From Saccharothrix sp. ST-888 (GTDB lineage Bacteria > Actinomycetota > Actinomycetes > Streptomycetales > Streptomycetaceae), in contig NZ_JYJF01000024.1 of assembly GCF_000955975.1 (NCBI RefSeq), positions 1 through 64,000 on the forward strand: DNA of 64,000 bases, written 5' to 3'. The first letter of the stretch is position 1. Each line of letters opens with the position of its first letter. The position numbers and the translations under genes were made by a program. The notes under the pieces are model-generated. The model worked only from the letters and a program-made list of their open reading frames with translations. It was not told the origin of the DNA and ran no database searches. Of the stretch, positions 11,080-18,788 are shown one piece after another.

Positions 11080-13776
11080 ATGGCCACACGTATGCCCGGA
11101 AGCCCCGCACGCAACTCGAAACCCGGGCCGGCCAAGAAGGCCCCCGCCGCCAAGCCAGCCGCTGCCAAGCCCGCCGCGAAGCCCATGGCGAAACCGGCTG
11201 CCAAGAAAGCCCCCGCCGCCAAACCACCGGTCAAGCGGGCCCCCGCGAAGAAGGCCGCCGCCAAGGCTCCGGCGTCGCCGCCGCCGAGGCCGATGCTCTT
11301 CCGGGCCGTCCGAGCGGTCTGGTTGGGCATGGCGCACAGCATCGGTTCGGTCTTCCGGGGCTTCGGCGACAGTGCCAAGAACCTCCACCCCGACCACCGC
11401 AAGGACGGGGTGGCGCTGCTGCTGCTCGCGCTCTCCCTGATCACGGCGGCCGGTACCTGGTTCAGCCCGCAGGGCTGGCTGGGCGAGGCGGCCACCAACG
11501 TGGTGTCGGGGCTGTTCGGCCGGCTCGACGTGCTGATGCCGCTGCTGCTGCTCGTGCTGGCGATCCGGCTGATGCGCCACCCCGGCGTGCCGGAGGCCAA
11601 CGGCCGGGTGGCGATCGGGCTCAGCGCCCTGATCGTCGGTGTCCTCGGCCTGGTCCACATCGGCTGCGGTGCACCCGGAATGTCCACCGGAGCGACCCGG
11701 ATACGGCAGGCCGGCGGCATCCTCGGCTGGGCCGCCTCGACGCCGATGATGGCCGCCGCCGGACCGCCGCTGGCCGTCCCGCTGCTGCTGCTGCTCGCCT
11801 TCTTCGGCCTGCTGGTGGTCACCGCCACCCCCGTCAACCGGATCCCCGAGCGGCTGCGCCTGCTCGGCGAGCGCCTGGGGGTCGTGGAGTCGCCGTACGA
11901 CGAGTACCCGGACGAGGCGTACGACCGCGAGTTCTCCACCGAGCCGCCCGAGGACGCCGACCCCGAAGCGCTGCCGTTCAGCATCGAGGACACGGAGGAC
12001 GAGGTGGCGGCCCGGCGCCGCCGCCGGCGCAGGAAGGCGGACGGGCCGGAGCCGGCCGACGCCGTCCCCGACGCGTTCGCCAAGGACCCTTACGCGACCC
12101 GGGACATCGCCGCCGGGGTCGCCGCCGAGCTGGACGGCGCCCTGGTGCACGGGGTGCCCGCGTCGCCCGCGGTGGCAGGCATCATGCACCAGGTGCAGGA
12201 CCGCACCGCCCCGCCGGAGGAGCCCGCGGTCCCGGCCGCCCGCGCCGCCGGGGTCGACCTGGACAAGCACGGCGCCGCGCCGGTCCGGATGGAGCAGCTC
12301 CAGTTGACCGGCGAGGGCACGTACACCCTGCCGCCGTTGGACCTGCTGGAGTTCGGCGCGCCCGGCAAGGCCCGCAGCGCCCTCAACGACGAGGTGGTGG
12401 CCCAGCTCAGCGGCGTCTTCGCGGAGTTCAAGGTGGACGCCCGGGTCACCGGTTTCACCCGCGGGCCGACGGTCACCCGCTACGAGGTCGAGCTCGGCCC
12501 GGCGGTGAAGGTCGAGCGGATCACCGCGCTGGCCAAGAACATCGCGTACGCGGTGGCCAGCCCGGACGTGCGGATCATCAGCCCGATCCCCGGCAAGTCG
12601 GCGGTCGGGGTGGAGATCCCCAACCGGGACCGGGAGATGGTCAACCTCGGCGACCTGCTGCGCTCACGGACCGCGGCCGAGGACACCCACCCGATGGTGG
12701 TCGGCATGGGCAAGGACGTCGAGGGCCACACCGTGATGGCCAACCTCGCCAAGATGCCGCACATCCTGGTGGCCGGTGCGACCGGCGCGGGCAAGTCGTC
12801 CTGCATCAACTGCCTGATCACCTCGGTGCTGGCCAGGGCCACCCCGGACGAGGTCAAGATGGTGCTGGTCGACCCCAAGCGGGTCGAGCTGACGGCGTAC
12901 GAGGGCATCCCGCACCTGATCACGCCGATCATCACCAACCCCAAGAAGGCCGCCGAGGCCCTCCAGTGGGTGGTCCGCGAGATGGACCTGCGCTACGACG
13001 ACCTGGCGGCCTTCGGCTTCCGGCACGTGGACGACTTCAACGCGGCGGTCCGGTCGGGCAGGCTCACCCCGCCGCTGGGCAGCGAGCGCGAGCTGAAGCC
13101 GTACCCGTACCTGCTGGTGATCGTGGACGAGCTGGCCGACCTGATGATGGTCGCCCCGCGTGACGTCGAGGACTCGGTGGTGCGGATCACCCAGCTGGCC
13201 CGGGCGGCCGGCATCCACCTGGTGCTGGCCACCCAGCGGCCCTCGGTGGACGTGGTCACCGGGCTGATCAAGGCCAACGTCCCGAGCCGGCTGGCCTTCG
13301 CGACCTCGGCGATGGCCGACTCCCGGGTCATCCTGGACCAGCCGGGCGCCGAGAAGCTGATCGGCAAGGGTGACGCGCTCTTCCTGCCGATGGGTGCCAG
13401 CAAGCCGGTCCGGATGCAGGGCGCCTTCGTCACCGAGGCCGAGATCGCCAAGGTGGTCCAGCACTGCAAGGACCAGCTGAGCGCGACCTACCGGGACGAC
13501 GTGACGGTCGGCGGCGGCCCGAAGAAGGAGATCGACGAGGAGATCGGTGACGACCTGGACCTGCTGATCCAGGCGGCCGAGCTGGTGGTCTCCACCCAGT
13601 TCGGCTCGACCTCGATGCTCCAGCGCAAGCTGCGGGTCGGCTTCGCCAAGGCCGGACGGCTGATGGACCTCATGGAGTCGCGCGGCATCGTGGGCCCGAG
13701 CGAGGGATCCAAGGCCCGCGACGTGCTGGTCAAGCCGGACGAGCTGGACGCCGTCATCCTCACCATCCGGGGCTGA
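11080..13776 (+). CDS. ftsK: DNA translocase FtsK
   Basis: 898 residues. FtsK pumps chromosomal DNA through closing septa, in Streptomyces during sporulation. Residues 12-72 are a Lys/Ala/Pro-rich low-complexity tail. Residues 105-250 contain about four membrane helices. A charged linker rich in Asp/Glu and Arg runs to about 400. The RecA-like motor follows, with Walker A GATGAGKSS (Lys572), a Walker B in LLVIVDELADLM and the ATQRPS motif. The C-terminal gamma domain (about 830-898, QFGSTSMLQRKLRVGFAKAGR) would read polar DNA motifs. The ATG start lies after a short leader. Two hairpins follow the stop. Confidence 0.95.
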   Translation: MATRMPGSPARNSKPGPAKKAPAAKPAAAKPAAKPMAKPAAKKAPAAKPPVKRAPAKKAAAKAPASPPPRPMLFRAVRAVWLGMAHSIGSVFRGFGDSAKNLHPDHRKDGVALLLLALSLITAAGTWFSPQGWLGEAATNVVSGLFGRLDVLMPLLLLVLAIRLMRHPGVPEANGRVAIGLSALIVGVLGLVHIGCGAPGMSTGATRIRQAGGILGWAASTPMMAAAGPPLAVPLLLLLAFFGLLVVTATPVNRIPERLRLLGERLGVVESPYDEYPDEAYDREFSTEPPEDADPEALPFSIEDTEDEVAARRRRRRRKADGPEPADAVPDAFAKDPYATRDIAAGVAAELDGALVHGVPASPAVAGIMHQVQDRTAPPEEPAVPAARAAGVDLDKHGAAPVRMEQLQLTGEGTYTLPPLDLLEFGAPGKARSALNDEVVAQLSGVFAEFKVDARVTGFTRGPTVTRYEVELGPAVKVERITALAKNIAYAVASPDVRIISPIPGKSAVGVEIPNRDREMVNLGDLLRSRTAAEDTHPMVVGMGKDVEGHTVMANLAKMPHILVAGATGAGKSSCINCLITSVLARATPDEVKMVLVDPKRVELTAYEGIPHLITPIITNPKKAAEALQWVVREMDLRYDDLAAFGFRHVDDFNAAVRSGRLTPPLGSERELKPYPYLLVIVDELADLMMVAPRDVEDSVVRITQLARAAGIHLVLATQRPSVDVVTGLIKANVPSRLAFATSAMADSRVILDQPGAEKLIGKGDALFLPMGASKPVRMQGAFVTEAEIAKVVQHCKDQLSATYRDDVTVGGGPKKEIDEEIGDDLDLLIQAAELVVSTQFGSTSMLQRKLRVGFAKAGRLMDLMESRGIVGPSEGSKARDVLVKPDELDAVILTIRG

Positions 13777-13791
13777 CCCGCGGGTTTCCGT

Positions 13792-13860
13792 GCCCCGGCC
13801 TCACTCGTTCGGAGGAAGCCGGGGCGGCCCGGCCGACCGGGAACCACCGACCGGGCCGCC
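13792..13860 (+). terminator. double hairpin after ftsK
   Basis: GCCCCGGC (13792-13799) pairs with GCCGGGGC (13818-13825), and GGCGGCCCGG (13823-13832) pairs with CCGGGCCGCC (13851-13860). The two stems overlap by three bases, so they would form one after the other. They lie 16 nt past the ftsK stop. Confidence 0.6.
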
Positions 13861-13955
13861 ACGTCACTCCAGGCAGGGCGGCCCGGTGCGGCCACCCGGT
13901 TGACGGCCGGTCGCCACCGGCCGTACGCCGCGGGGTGTATTCGGGCCCGGTCCGC

Positions 13956-13986
13956 TTGAGAAAGGCTCCACCCCCGCCCCTAGACT
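13956..13986 (+). promoter_or_regulatory. putative promoter of the RodZ-like gene
   Basis: TTGAGA (13956-13961) and TAGACT (13981-13986) resemble the vegetative -35 and -10 hexamers, separated by a somewhat long 19 bp. Transcription would begin near 13993. That leaves a leader only if translation starts at the GTG at 14027, not the ATG at 14000. Confidence 0.5.
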
Positions 13987-14026
13987 GTCTTCTCAGCAGA
14001 TGGCCAACGCTCGAAAGGCGCTCCCA

Positions 14027-14905
14027 GTGACCATCGGCAAGTCCCTCCGCCGCGTCAGTCGCCGGCCCTCCGCCGACCCCTCGGGTGCCGTGCCGGAGCA
14101 GCAGGTGCCCGTCGAGCCCGCCGCCGAGGCGGAGAGCATCGGCCGGGTGCTCGCTGCCGCGCGACTGGCGGCCGGGATGACGGTCGATCAGGTGAGTGTC
14201 GGCACCCGGGTGCGGGTGCCGATCGTGTACGCCATCGAGGACGACGACTTCAGCCGTTGCGGTGGCGACTTCTACGCCCGGGGCCACATCAGGTCGATCG
14301 CCAGGGCGGTCGGTGTCGACAGCGAGCCGCTGATCGCCAGGTACGACGCCGCGCACGGCGGCGCGCCGGGGCCGCAGCGCCCCACCAAGCTGCTGGACAC
14401 CGGACCGATCAAGGTCACCGACCACCGCCGCCCGAACTGGACCACCGCGATGATGGTCGCGATCGTCGCGGTGGTCGTGCTGATCGGCTTCAACCTGTTC
14501 GCCGGCAAGCCGACCCACCCGACTGCAGGCTCCCCGCAGTCCGCGGCCGCGCCGCAGACCGCCCCCGTCCAGCCGCCCGCCCCCGCGCCGAGCACCGCAC
14601 CGCCGAGCAGCGCGGCACCGAGCGCGATCGCCGCCGCCCCGGCCGACAAGGTCACCGTCAAGCTGGTCGCCGAGAAGGACACCAGCTGGGTGTCGGCGAC
14701 CGACAGCACCGGCAAGTCGCTCTTCCAGAACAACCTGGACCAGGGGACCGACCAGACCTTCACCGACCCCAAGCAGATCAAGCTGGTGATCGGCAACGCG
14801 GCCGCCGTACACGTGTACGTCAACGGCAAGGACCTCGGCCCGGCGGGCGAGGACGGCCAGGTGGTGCACCTCACATACACCCCCGGGGACCCGCAGGCGG
14901 GCTGA
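14027..14905 (+). CDS. RodZ-like HTH membrane protein (DUF4115)
   Basis: 292 residues. An N-terminal Xre-like helix-turn-helix (about 38-110, IGRVLAAARLAAGMTVDQVS, then YAIEDDDF and YARGHIRSIARAVG) is followed by a single membrane helix (about 138-160). A Pro/Ala-rich spacer leads to a C-terminal extracytoplasmic beta-rich DUF4115 domain (about 205-285). This order is that of RodZ, which links the MreB cytoskeleton to the cell envelope; in actinomycetes the role is inferred. The GTG at 14027 has GAAAGG upstream, whereas the in-frame ATG at 14000 has no ribosome site and sits 7 nt from the predicted transcript start. It is followed 73 nt later by rimO. Confidence 0.8.
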   Translation: MTIGKSLRRVSRRPSADPSGAVPEQQVPVEPAAEAESIGRVLAAARLAAGMTVDQVSVGTRVRVPIVYAIEDDDFSRCGGDFYARGHIRSIARAVGVDSEPLIARYDAAHGGAPGPQRPTKLLDTGPIKVTDHRRPNWTTAMMVAIVAVVVLIGFNLFAGKPTHPTAGSPQSAAAPQTAPVQPPAPAPSTAPPSSAAPSAIAAAPADKVTVKLVAEKDTSWVSATDSTGKSLFQNNLDQGTDQTFTDPKQIKLVIGNAAAVHVYVNGKDLGPAGEDGQVVHLTYTPGDPQAG

Positions 14906-14978
14906 GCGGAACCGTACATTCGGGGCGCGCGACCTCCGGGGCGAACGGCACCGGAGCTCGCGCGTTAATCTTGGCCCT

Positions 14979-16424
14979 ATGCCTGAACGCCGTACAGTCG
15001 CCCTTGTCACGCTCGGATGCGCCCGCAACGAGGTGGACTCCGAGGAACTCGTCGGGCGACTGGAGGCCGATGGCTGGCAGTTGGTCGACGACGCCGCCGA
15101 AGCCGATGTCGCCGTGGTCAACACCTGCGGCTTCGTCGAAGCCGCCAAGAAGGACTCCGTCGACGCCCTGCTGGAGGCCAACGACCTCAAGGGGCACGGC
15201 CGCACCCAGGCCGTCGTCGCGGTCGGCTGCATGGCCGAGCGCTACGGCAAGGAGCTGGCCGACGCGCTGCCCGAGGCGGACGGCGTGCTGGGCTTCGACG
15301 ACTACGCCAGCATCTCCGACCGCCTGCAGACCATCCTCTCCGGCGGGCACCACGCCGCCCATCTCCCGCGCGATCGCCGCAAGCTGCTTCCGCTGACCCC
15401 GGTCGAGCGGCAGGCGGCCGCCGCCGAGGTCGCCCTGCCCGGCCACGGCGCCCCCGAGGACCTGCCCGAGGGCCTCGCCCCCGCCTCCGGTCCCCGCACG
15501 CTGCGCAAGCGGCTGGACGACAACCCGGTCGCCTCGGTCAAGCTGGCCTCCGGCTGCGACCGGCGCTGCTCCTTCTGCGCCATCCCCGCCTTCCGCGGCT
15601 CCTTCATCTCCCGCCGCCCCTCCGACGTGCTGCACGAGGCCCAGTGGCTGGCCGAGCAGGGCGTCCGCGAGGTCGTCCTGGTCAGCGAGAACAACACCTC
15701 GTACGGCAAGGATCTCGGCGACATCCGGCTCCTCGAGACGCTGCTGACCGAGATCGCCGCGATCGAGGGCATCGAGCGGGTCCGGGTCAGCTACCTCCAG
15801 CCCGCCGAGATGCGGCCCGGGCTGATCGACGTGATGACCGGTACCGACGGGGTCGTCCCGTACTTCGACCTCTCCTTCCAGCACTCCGCCCCGGCGGTGC
15901 TGCGCCGGATGCGCCGGTTCGGCAACACCGACCAGTTCCTGGAGCTGCTGAAGACCATCCGGGACAGGGCCCCGCAGGCCGGCGCCCGCTCCAACTTCAT
16001 CGTCGGCTTCCCCGGTGAGACCGAGGAGGACTTCGCCGAGCTGGAGCGGTTCATCACGCACGCCGGGCTGGACGCGATCGGCGTCTTCGGCTACTCCGAC
16101 GAGGACGGCACCGAGGCCGCGACCTACGACGGCAAGCTGCCCGAGGACGTGGTCGCCGAGCGCCTGGCCAAGCTCTCCCGGCTCGCCGAGGAGCTCACCG
16201 CCCAGCGCGCGGAGCAGCGGATCGGCACCGAGGTCCTGGTCCTGGTCGAGTCGGTCGAGGACGGCGTGGTCGAGGGCCGGGCGGCCCACCAGGCCCCCGA
16301 GACGGACGGTCTGACCACCCTGCTGGGCGCCGAGCACGTCGGGGTCGGCGAGTTCCACCGCGCCCTGGTGGTCGGCACCGAGGGCGTCGACCTGGTCGCG
16401 GAGCTGCTTGGGGCCGAGGCATGA
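14979..16424 (+). CDS. rimO: Ribosomal protein S12 methylthiotransferase RimO
   Basis: 481 residues. RimO adds a methylthio group to a conserved Asp of ribosomal protein S12 by radical-SAM chemistry. The N-terminal UPF0004 domain supplies three Cys (LGCARN, NTCGF, VGCM) for one iron-sulfur cluster. The radical-SAM CxxxCxxC motif is Cys193, Cys197 and Cys200 (GCDRRCSFCAIP). A TRAM domain closes the protein (about 400-470). An insertion rich in Pro/Ala/Glu (about 135-175) separates the first two domains. It is distinguished from MiaB, also present in this window, by the LGCARN and CDRRCSFC motifs. Its stop overlaps the pgsA start by 4 nt. Confidence 0.94.
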   Translation: MPERRTVALVTLGCARNEVDSEELVGRLEADGWQLVDDAAEADVAVVNTCGFVEAAKKDSVDALLEANDLKGHGRTQAVVAVGCMAERYGKELADALPEADGVLGFDDYASISDRLQTILSGGHHAAHLPRDRRKLLPLTPVERQAAAAEVALPGHGAPEDLPEGLAPASGPRTLRKRLDDNPVASVKLASGCDRRCSFCAIPAFRGSFISRRPSDVLHEAQWLAEQGVREVVLVSENNTSYGKDLGDIRLLETLLTEIAAIEGIERVRVSYLQPAEMRPGLIDVMTGTDGVVPYFDLSFQHSAPAVLRRMRRFGNTDQFLELLKTIRDRAPQAGARSNFIVGFPGETEEDFAELERFITHAGLDAIGVFGYSDEDGTEAATYDGKLPEDVVAERLAKLSRLAEELTAQRAEQRIGTEVLVLVESVEDGVVEGRAAHQAPETDGLTTLLGAEHVGVGEFHRALVVGTEGVDLVAELLGAEA

Positions 16425-17059
16425 CCCAGGGGCCAGGTGCCCCGGCAGCGCCGCACCCGGGCCGCCCGGGTGCGGCGCTGCCGCCGCAGCCGGGCCTCTG
16501 GAACATCGCCAACATCCTGACGATGGTCCGGCTGCTGCTGGTGCCCGTGTTCGTGGCGCTGCTGTTCGCAGCGGGTGGCCATGATCCCAAGTGGCGCTCG
16601 GTGGCCTGGGCCTCCTTCGCCATCGCGATGATCACCGACCTCTTCGACGGGGAGCTGGCCCGGCGCAAGGGCCTGGTCACCGACTTCGGCAAGATCGCCG
16701 ACCCGATCGCGGACAAGGCGATCATGGGGTCCGCGCTGATCGGCCTCTCCGTCCTCGGCGACCTCGCCTGGTGGGTCACCGTGGTCATCCTGGCCCGCGA
16801 GCTCGGCATCACCCTGCTCCGCTTCTGGGTGATCCGCTACGGCGTCATCCCCGCCAGCCGGGGCGGCAAGCTGAAGACCCTCACCCAGGGCATCGCGGTC
16901 GGCATGTACGTGCTGGTGCTCACCGGCTGGCTGGCCACCGGGCGGGCCGTGCTGATGGGCCTCGCCGTCCTGCTCACCGTCGGCACCGGGCTCGACTACA
17001 TCGGACAGGCGGTCCGGCTGCGCCGCGAGGGCATGGCCAAGGAACGGGCCGGGCAGTGA
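16421..17059 (+). CDS. pgsA: CDP-diacylglycerol-glycerol-3-phosphate 3-phosphatidyltransferase
   Basis: 212 residues with several membrane helices. The enzyme makes phosphatidylglycerol phosphate from CDP-diacylglycerol and glycerol 3-phosphate. The CDP-alcohol phosphotransferase signature D-G-x2-A-R-x8-G-x3-D-x3-D is spread over residues 66-95 (TDLFDGELARRKG then DFGKIADPIADK). One change is visible: the first part reads FDGELAR where FDG(W/Y)LAR is usual. A 25-residue Pro/Gly-rich N-terminus precedes the first helix. The ATGA overlap with rimO and GTGA overlap with cinA show translational coupling in one operon, rimO-pgsA-cinA. Confidence 0.93.
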   Translation: MTQGPGAPAAPHPGRPGAALPPQPGLWNIANILTMVRLLLVPVFVALLFAAGGHDPKWRSVAWASFAIAMITDLFDGELARRKGLVTDFGKIADPIADKAIMGSALIGLSVLGDLAWWVTVVILARELGITLLRFWVIRYGVIPASRGGKLKTLTQGIAVGMYVLVLTGWLATGRAVLMGLAVLLTVGTGLDYIGQAVRLRREGMAKERAGQ

Positions 17060-17616
17060 ACGACATCCTCTCGCCGGGCTCCGGCGCGACGGCGGGCCAC
17101 GCGGCAGCACCGCAGCACGGGTCGGCGCAGGGCCCCGGACCGGCCGAGCTCGCGCATGCCGCGCTGCGCGGACGCGGTGCCACGCTGGCCGTCGCCGAGT
17201 CGCTGACCGGCGGACTGCTGGCGGCGGCCCTGGTGGACGTCCCCGGCGCCTCCGCGACCTTCCGCGGCTCGGTCACCGCGTACGCCACGGACCTGAAGGC
17301 TTCCCTGCTCGGGGTGGACGAGGGCCTGCTGGCCGTCCACGGTCCGGTGCACCCGGTGGTGGCCCGGCAGATGGCCGACGGCGTCCGCAGACTGCTCGGT
17401 GCCACCTACGGACTGGCGACCACCGGCGTGGCCGGTCCCGAGCCGCAGGGCGGCCAGGAGGTCGGCACGGTGCACCTGGCGCTGGCCGGGCCCGAGGGGA
17501 CCTTCGTCGTCTCGCCCCGGCTGTCGGGGGCACGTGACACAATCCGTGCCAATGCGGTGACCGCCGCGCTGGAGTTGCTGAGCGACCGCGTAGCGGTTGA
17601 ACCCCTGTCGCGCTGA
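17056..17616 (+). CDS. cinA: CinA-family nicotinamide-nucleotide amidohydrolase domain protein
   Basis: 186 residues, consisting only of the C-terminal CinA (PncC-type) domain. That domain hydrolyses nicotinamide mononucleotide to nicotinate mononucleotide in NAD recycling. The signatures are VAESLTGG (about 49-56), FRGSVTAYATDLKASLLGV and TTGVAGPEPQGG with the catalytic Ser/Thr-rich loop. The N-terminal molybdopterin-like domain of long CinA proteins is absent, which is normal in actinomycetes. The GTG start overlaps the pgsA stop by 4 nt. About 35 N-terminal residues are a low-complexity Gly/Ala/His stretch. Confidence 0.9.
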   Translation: MNDILSPGSGATAGHAAAPQHGSAQGPGPAELAHAALRGRGATLAVAESLTGGLLAAALVDVPGASATFRGSVTAYATDLKASLLGVDEGLLAVHGPVHPVVARQMADGVRRLLGATYGLATTGVAGPEPQGGQEVGTVHLALAGPEGTFVVSPRLSGARDTIRANAVTAALELLSDRVAVEPLSR

Positions 17617-17902
17617 GATTGCCGACTGTTTTCCTGAATTGGCACTGAACTGGCTGTCAGAGCTGGAGGATCGTGTTACACCAGATGGCCTGGCTGGGCA
17701 GAAACCAGGTAGCCGGTAAGTCGCGTGGCCTCGACTGCGGGCCCGGAGCGGGCGCGTGGACAGTCCGGGCGGGGAACAAACAGGGGAGGGGACAGCCTTG
17801 CAGCCCAGAGTGAACACGACCATGGTCCCCGCACGCGATGCGGACGAGGCGGTACGGTGGGGTCGTGACATCTCGATCCGCAGTCCGAGGAGGGAGGCAC
17901 CG

Positions 17903-18274
17903 ATGATCCTGCTCCGTCGCCTACTGGGCGATGTACTGCGTCGGCAGCGCCAGCGCCAGGGCCGCACACTCCGCGAGGTGTCGGCGGCCGCCAGGGTTTC
18001 GCTCGGTTACCTCTCCGAGGTCGAGCGGGGGCAGAAGGAGGCATCCTCCGAGCTGCTCTCCGCCATCTGCGACGCACTCGATGTCCGGATGTCCGAAGTC
18101 ATGCGCGAGGTCAGCGATGAGCTCTCGCTCGCCGAACTTGCGGCAATGGCCACCCTCTCGGAGGGTGAGCTGCTGAGGCCGGTACTCGAACCGGTTCCGC
18201 TGCCCGCTCCCGGTGTCGACCGGATGAGCGGCATCTCGCCCAAGGCTGCGGCCGTGGACGTGGTGGCGGCCTGA
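17903..18274 (+). CDS. clgR: ClgR-type transcriptional activator of Clp protease genes
   Basis: 123 residues. An Xre-type helix-turn-helix (about 10-68) carries the near-invariant ClgR segment TLREVSAAARVSLGYLSEVERG, given here as its first and last motifs TLREVS and SEVERGQKE. ClgR activates clpP1P2, clpC and lon in Streptomyces and is itself removed by the Clp protease through terminal alanines. This protein ends VDVVAA, matching such a degron. The location after pgsA and cinA matches the actinobacterial clgR context. The ATG is preceded by GAGGAGGGAGG. The 286-bp upstream gap holds no gene, only a presumed promoter. Confidence 0.87.
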   Translation: MILLRRLLGDVLRRQRQRQGRTLREVSAAARVSLGYLSEVERGQKEASSELLSAICDALDVRMSEVMREVSDELSLAELAAMATLSEGELLRPVLEPVPLPAPGVDRMSGISPKAAAVDVVAA

Positions 18275-18323
18275 CCGGACCTCGCCCTCCCCGCGTGCCG
18301 CGGGGGACGAGTGAAGGAGGCCG

Positions 18324-18608
18324 GTGGTGCGGAGAGTCCGAGCGGCATGTGCCGCCGTACGACAAGGCGTTCTCGGGCGAATAGGCCCGGACCGGCGCTG
18401 GTTCCCGTCTCTGTTCCTGGCTCTGCTGGGCTGCGGACTGCTGCTGGGCAGCGGGTTCCGCAGCGGCGGTGCCGTACTCGGCGTACTGGCCCTGGGCGGC
18501 TGGGGCCTCGGCCTCGTACCGGTACACAGCAGTCGTCTGCTGACCGGGGCACGACACCGTACGGGTGAACCGCCGGAGGCGGAACCGGGTGCACCGCTTG
18601 ACGGATAG
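18324..18608 (+). CDS. small membrane protein of unknown function
   Basis: 94 residues, not recognised. The basic N-terminus (MVRRVRAACAAVRQ) is followed by two hydrophobic segments (about 26-43 and 47-66) and a polar C-terminus rich in Pro, Glu and Gly. The ribosome site AAGGAGG lies 5-6 nt before the GTG, and the gene follows clgR by 49 nt on the same strand, which favours it being real and cotranscribed. A nearby GTG one codon later is an equal start choice. Its end is followed by a palindromic repeat. Confidence 0.6.
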   Translation: MVRRVRAACAAVRQGVLGRIGPDRRWFPSLFLALLGCGLLLGSGFRSGGAVLGVLALGGWGLGLVPVHSSRLLTGARHRTGEPPEAEPGAPLDG

Positions 18609-18648
18609 CACCGGGCAGCCCTTCCGGGGCAGGAGATGGCTTCTCAGG

Positions 18649-18686
18649 GGCGCGGGGAACTGCCCACACACGCAGTTCCCCGCGCC
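18649..18686. repeat. dispersed palindromic intergenic repeat, short form
   Basis: GGCGCGGGGAACTGC (18649-18663) pairs perfectly with GCAGTTCCCCGCGCC (18672-18686) around an 8-nt loop. The core GGGGCGCGGGGAACTGC is one I recognise as common between Streptomyces genes, and it recurs at 60579-60750. It lies between convergent gene ends and may act as a two-way terminator. Confidence 0.8.
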
Positions 18687-18788
18687 TCGGACGTTTCCCG
18701 GCTGATCGGGTGTGCGCGACCAAGGGGTCGTGGGCACCTCCCGCGTGCTTGCCCGCGCCGCTGGGGAGTTGACTCCTCGCCCCGGCGG

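Noticed and set aside
14000..14026. Upstream ATG start for the RodZ-like gene
   Set aside because: It lacks a ribosome site and sits only about 7 nt after the predicted transcription start; the GTG at 14027 has GAAAGG.
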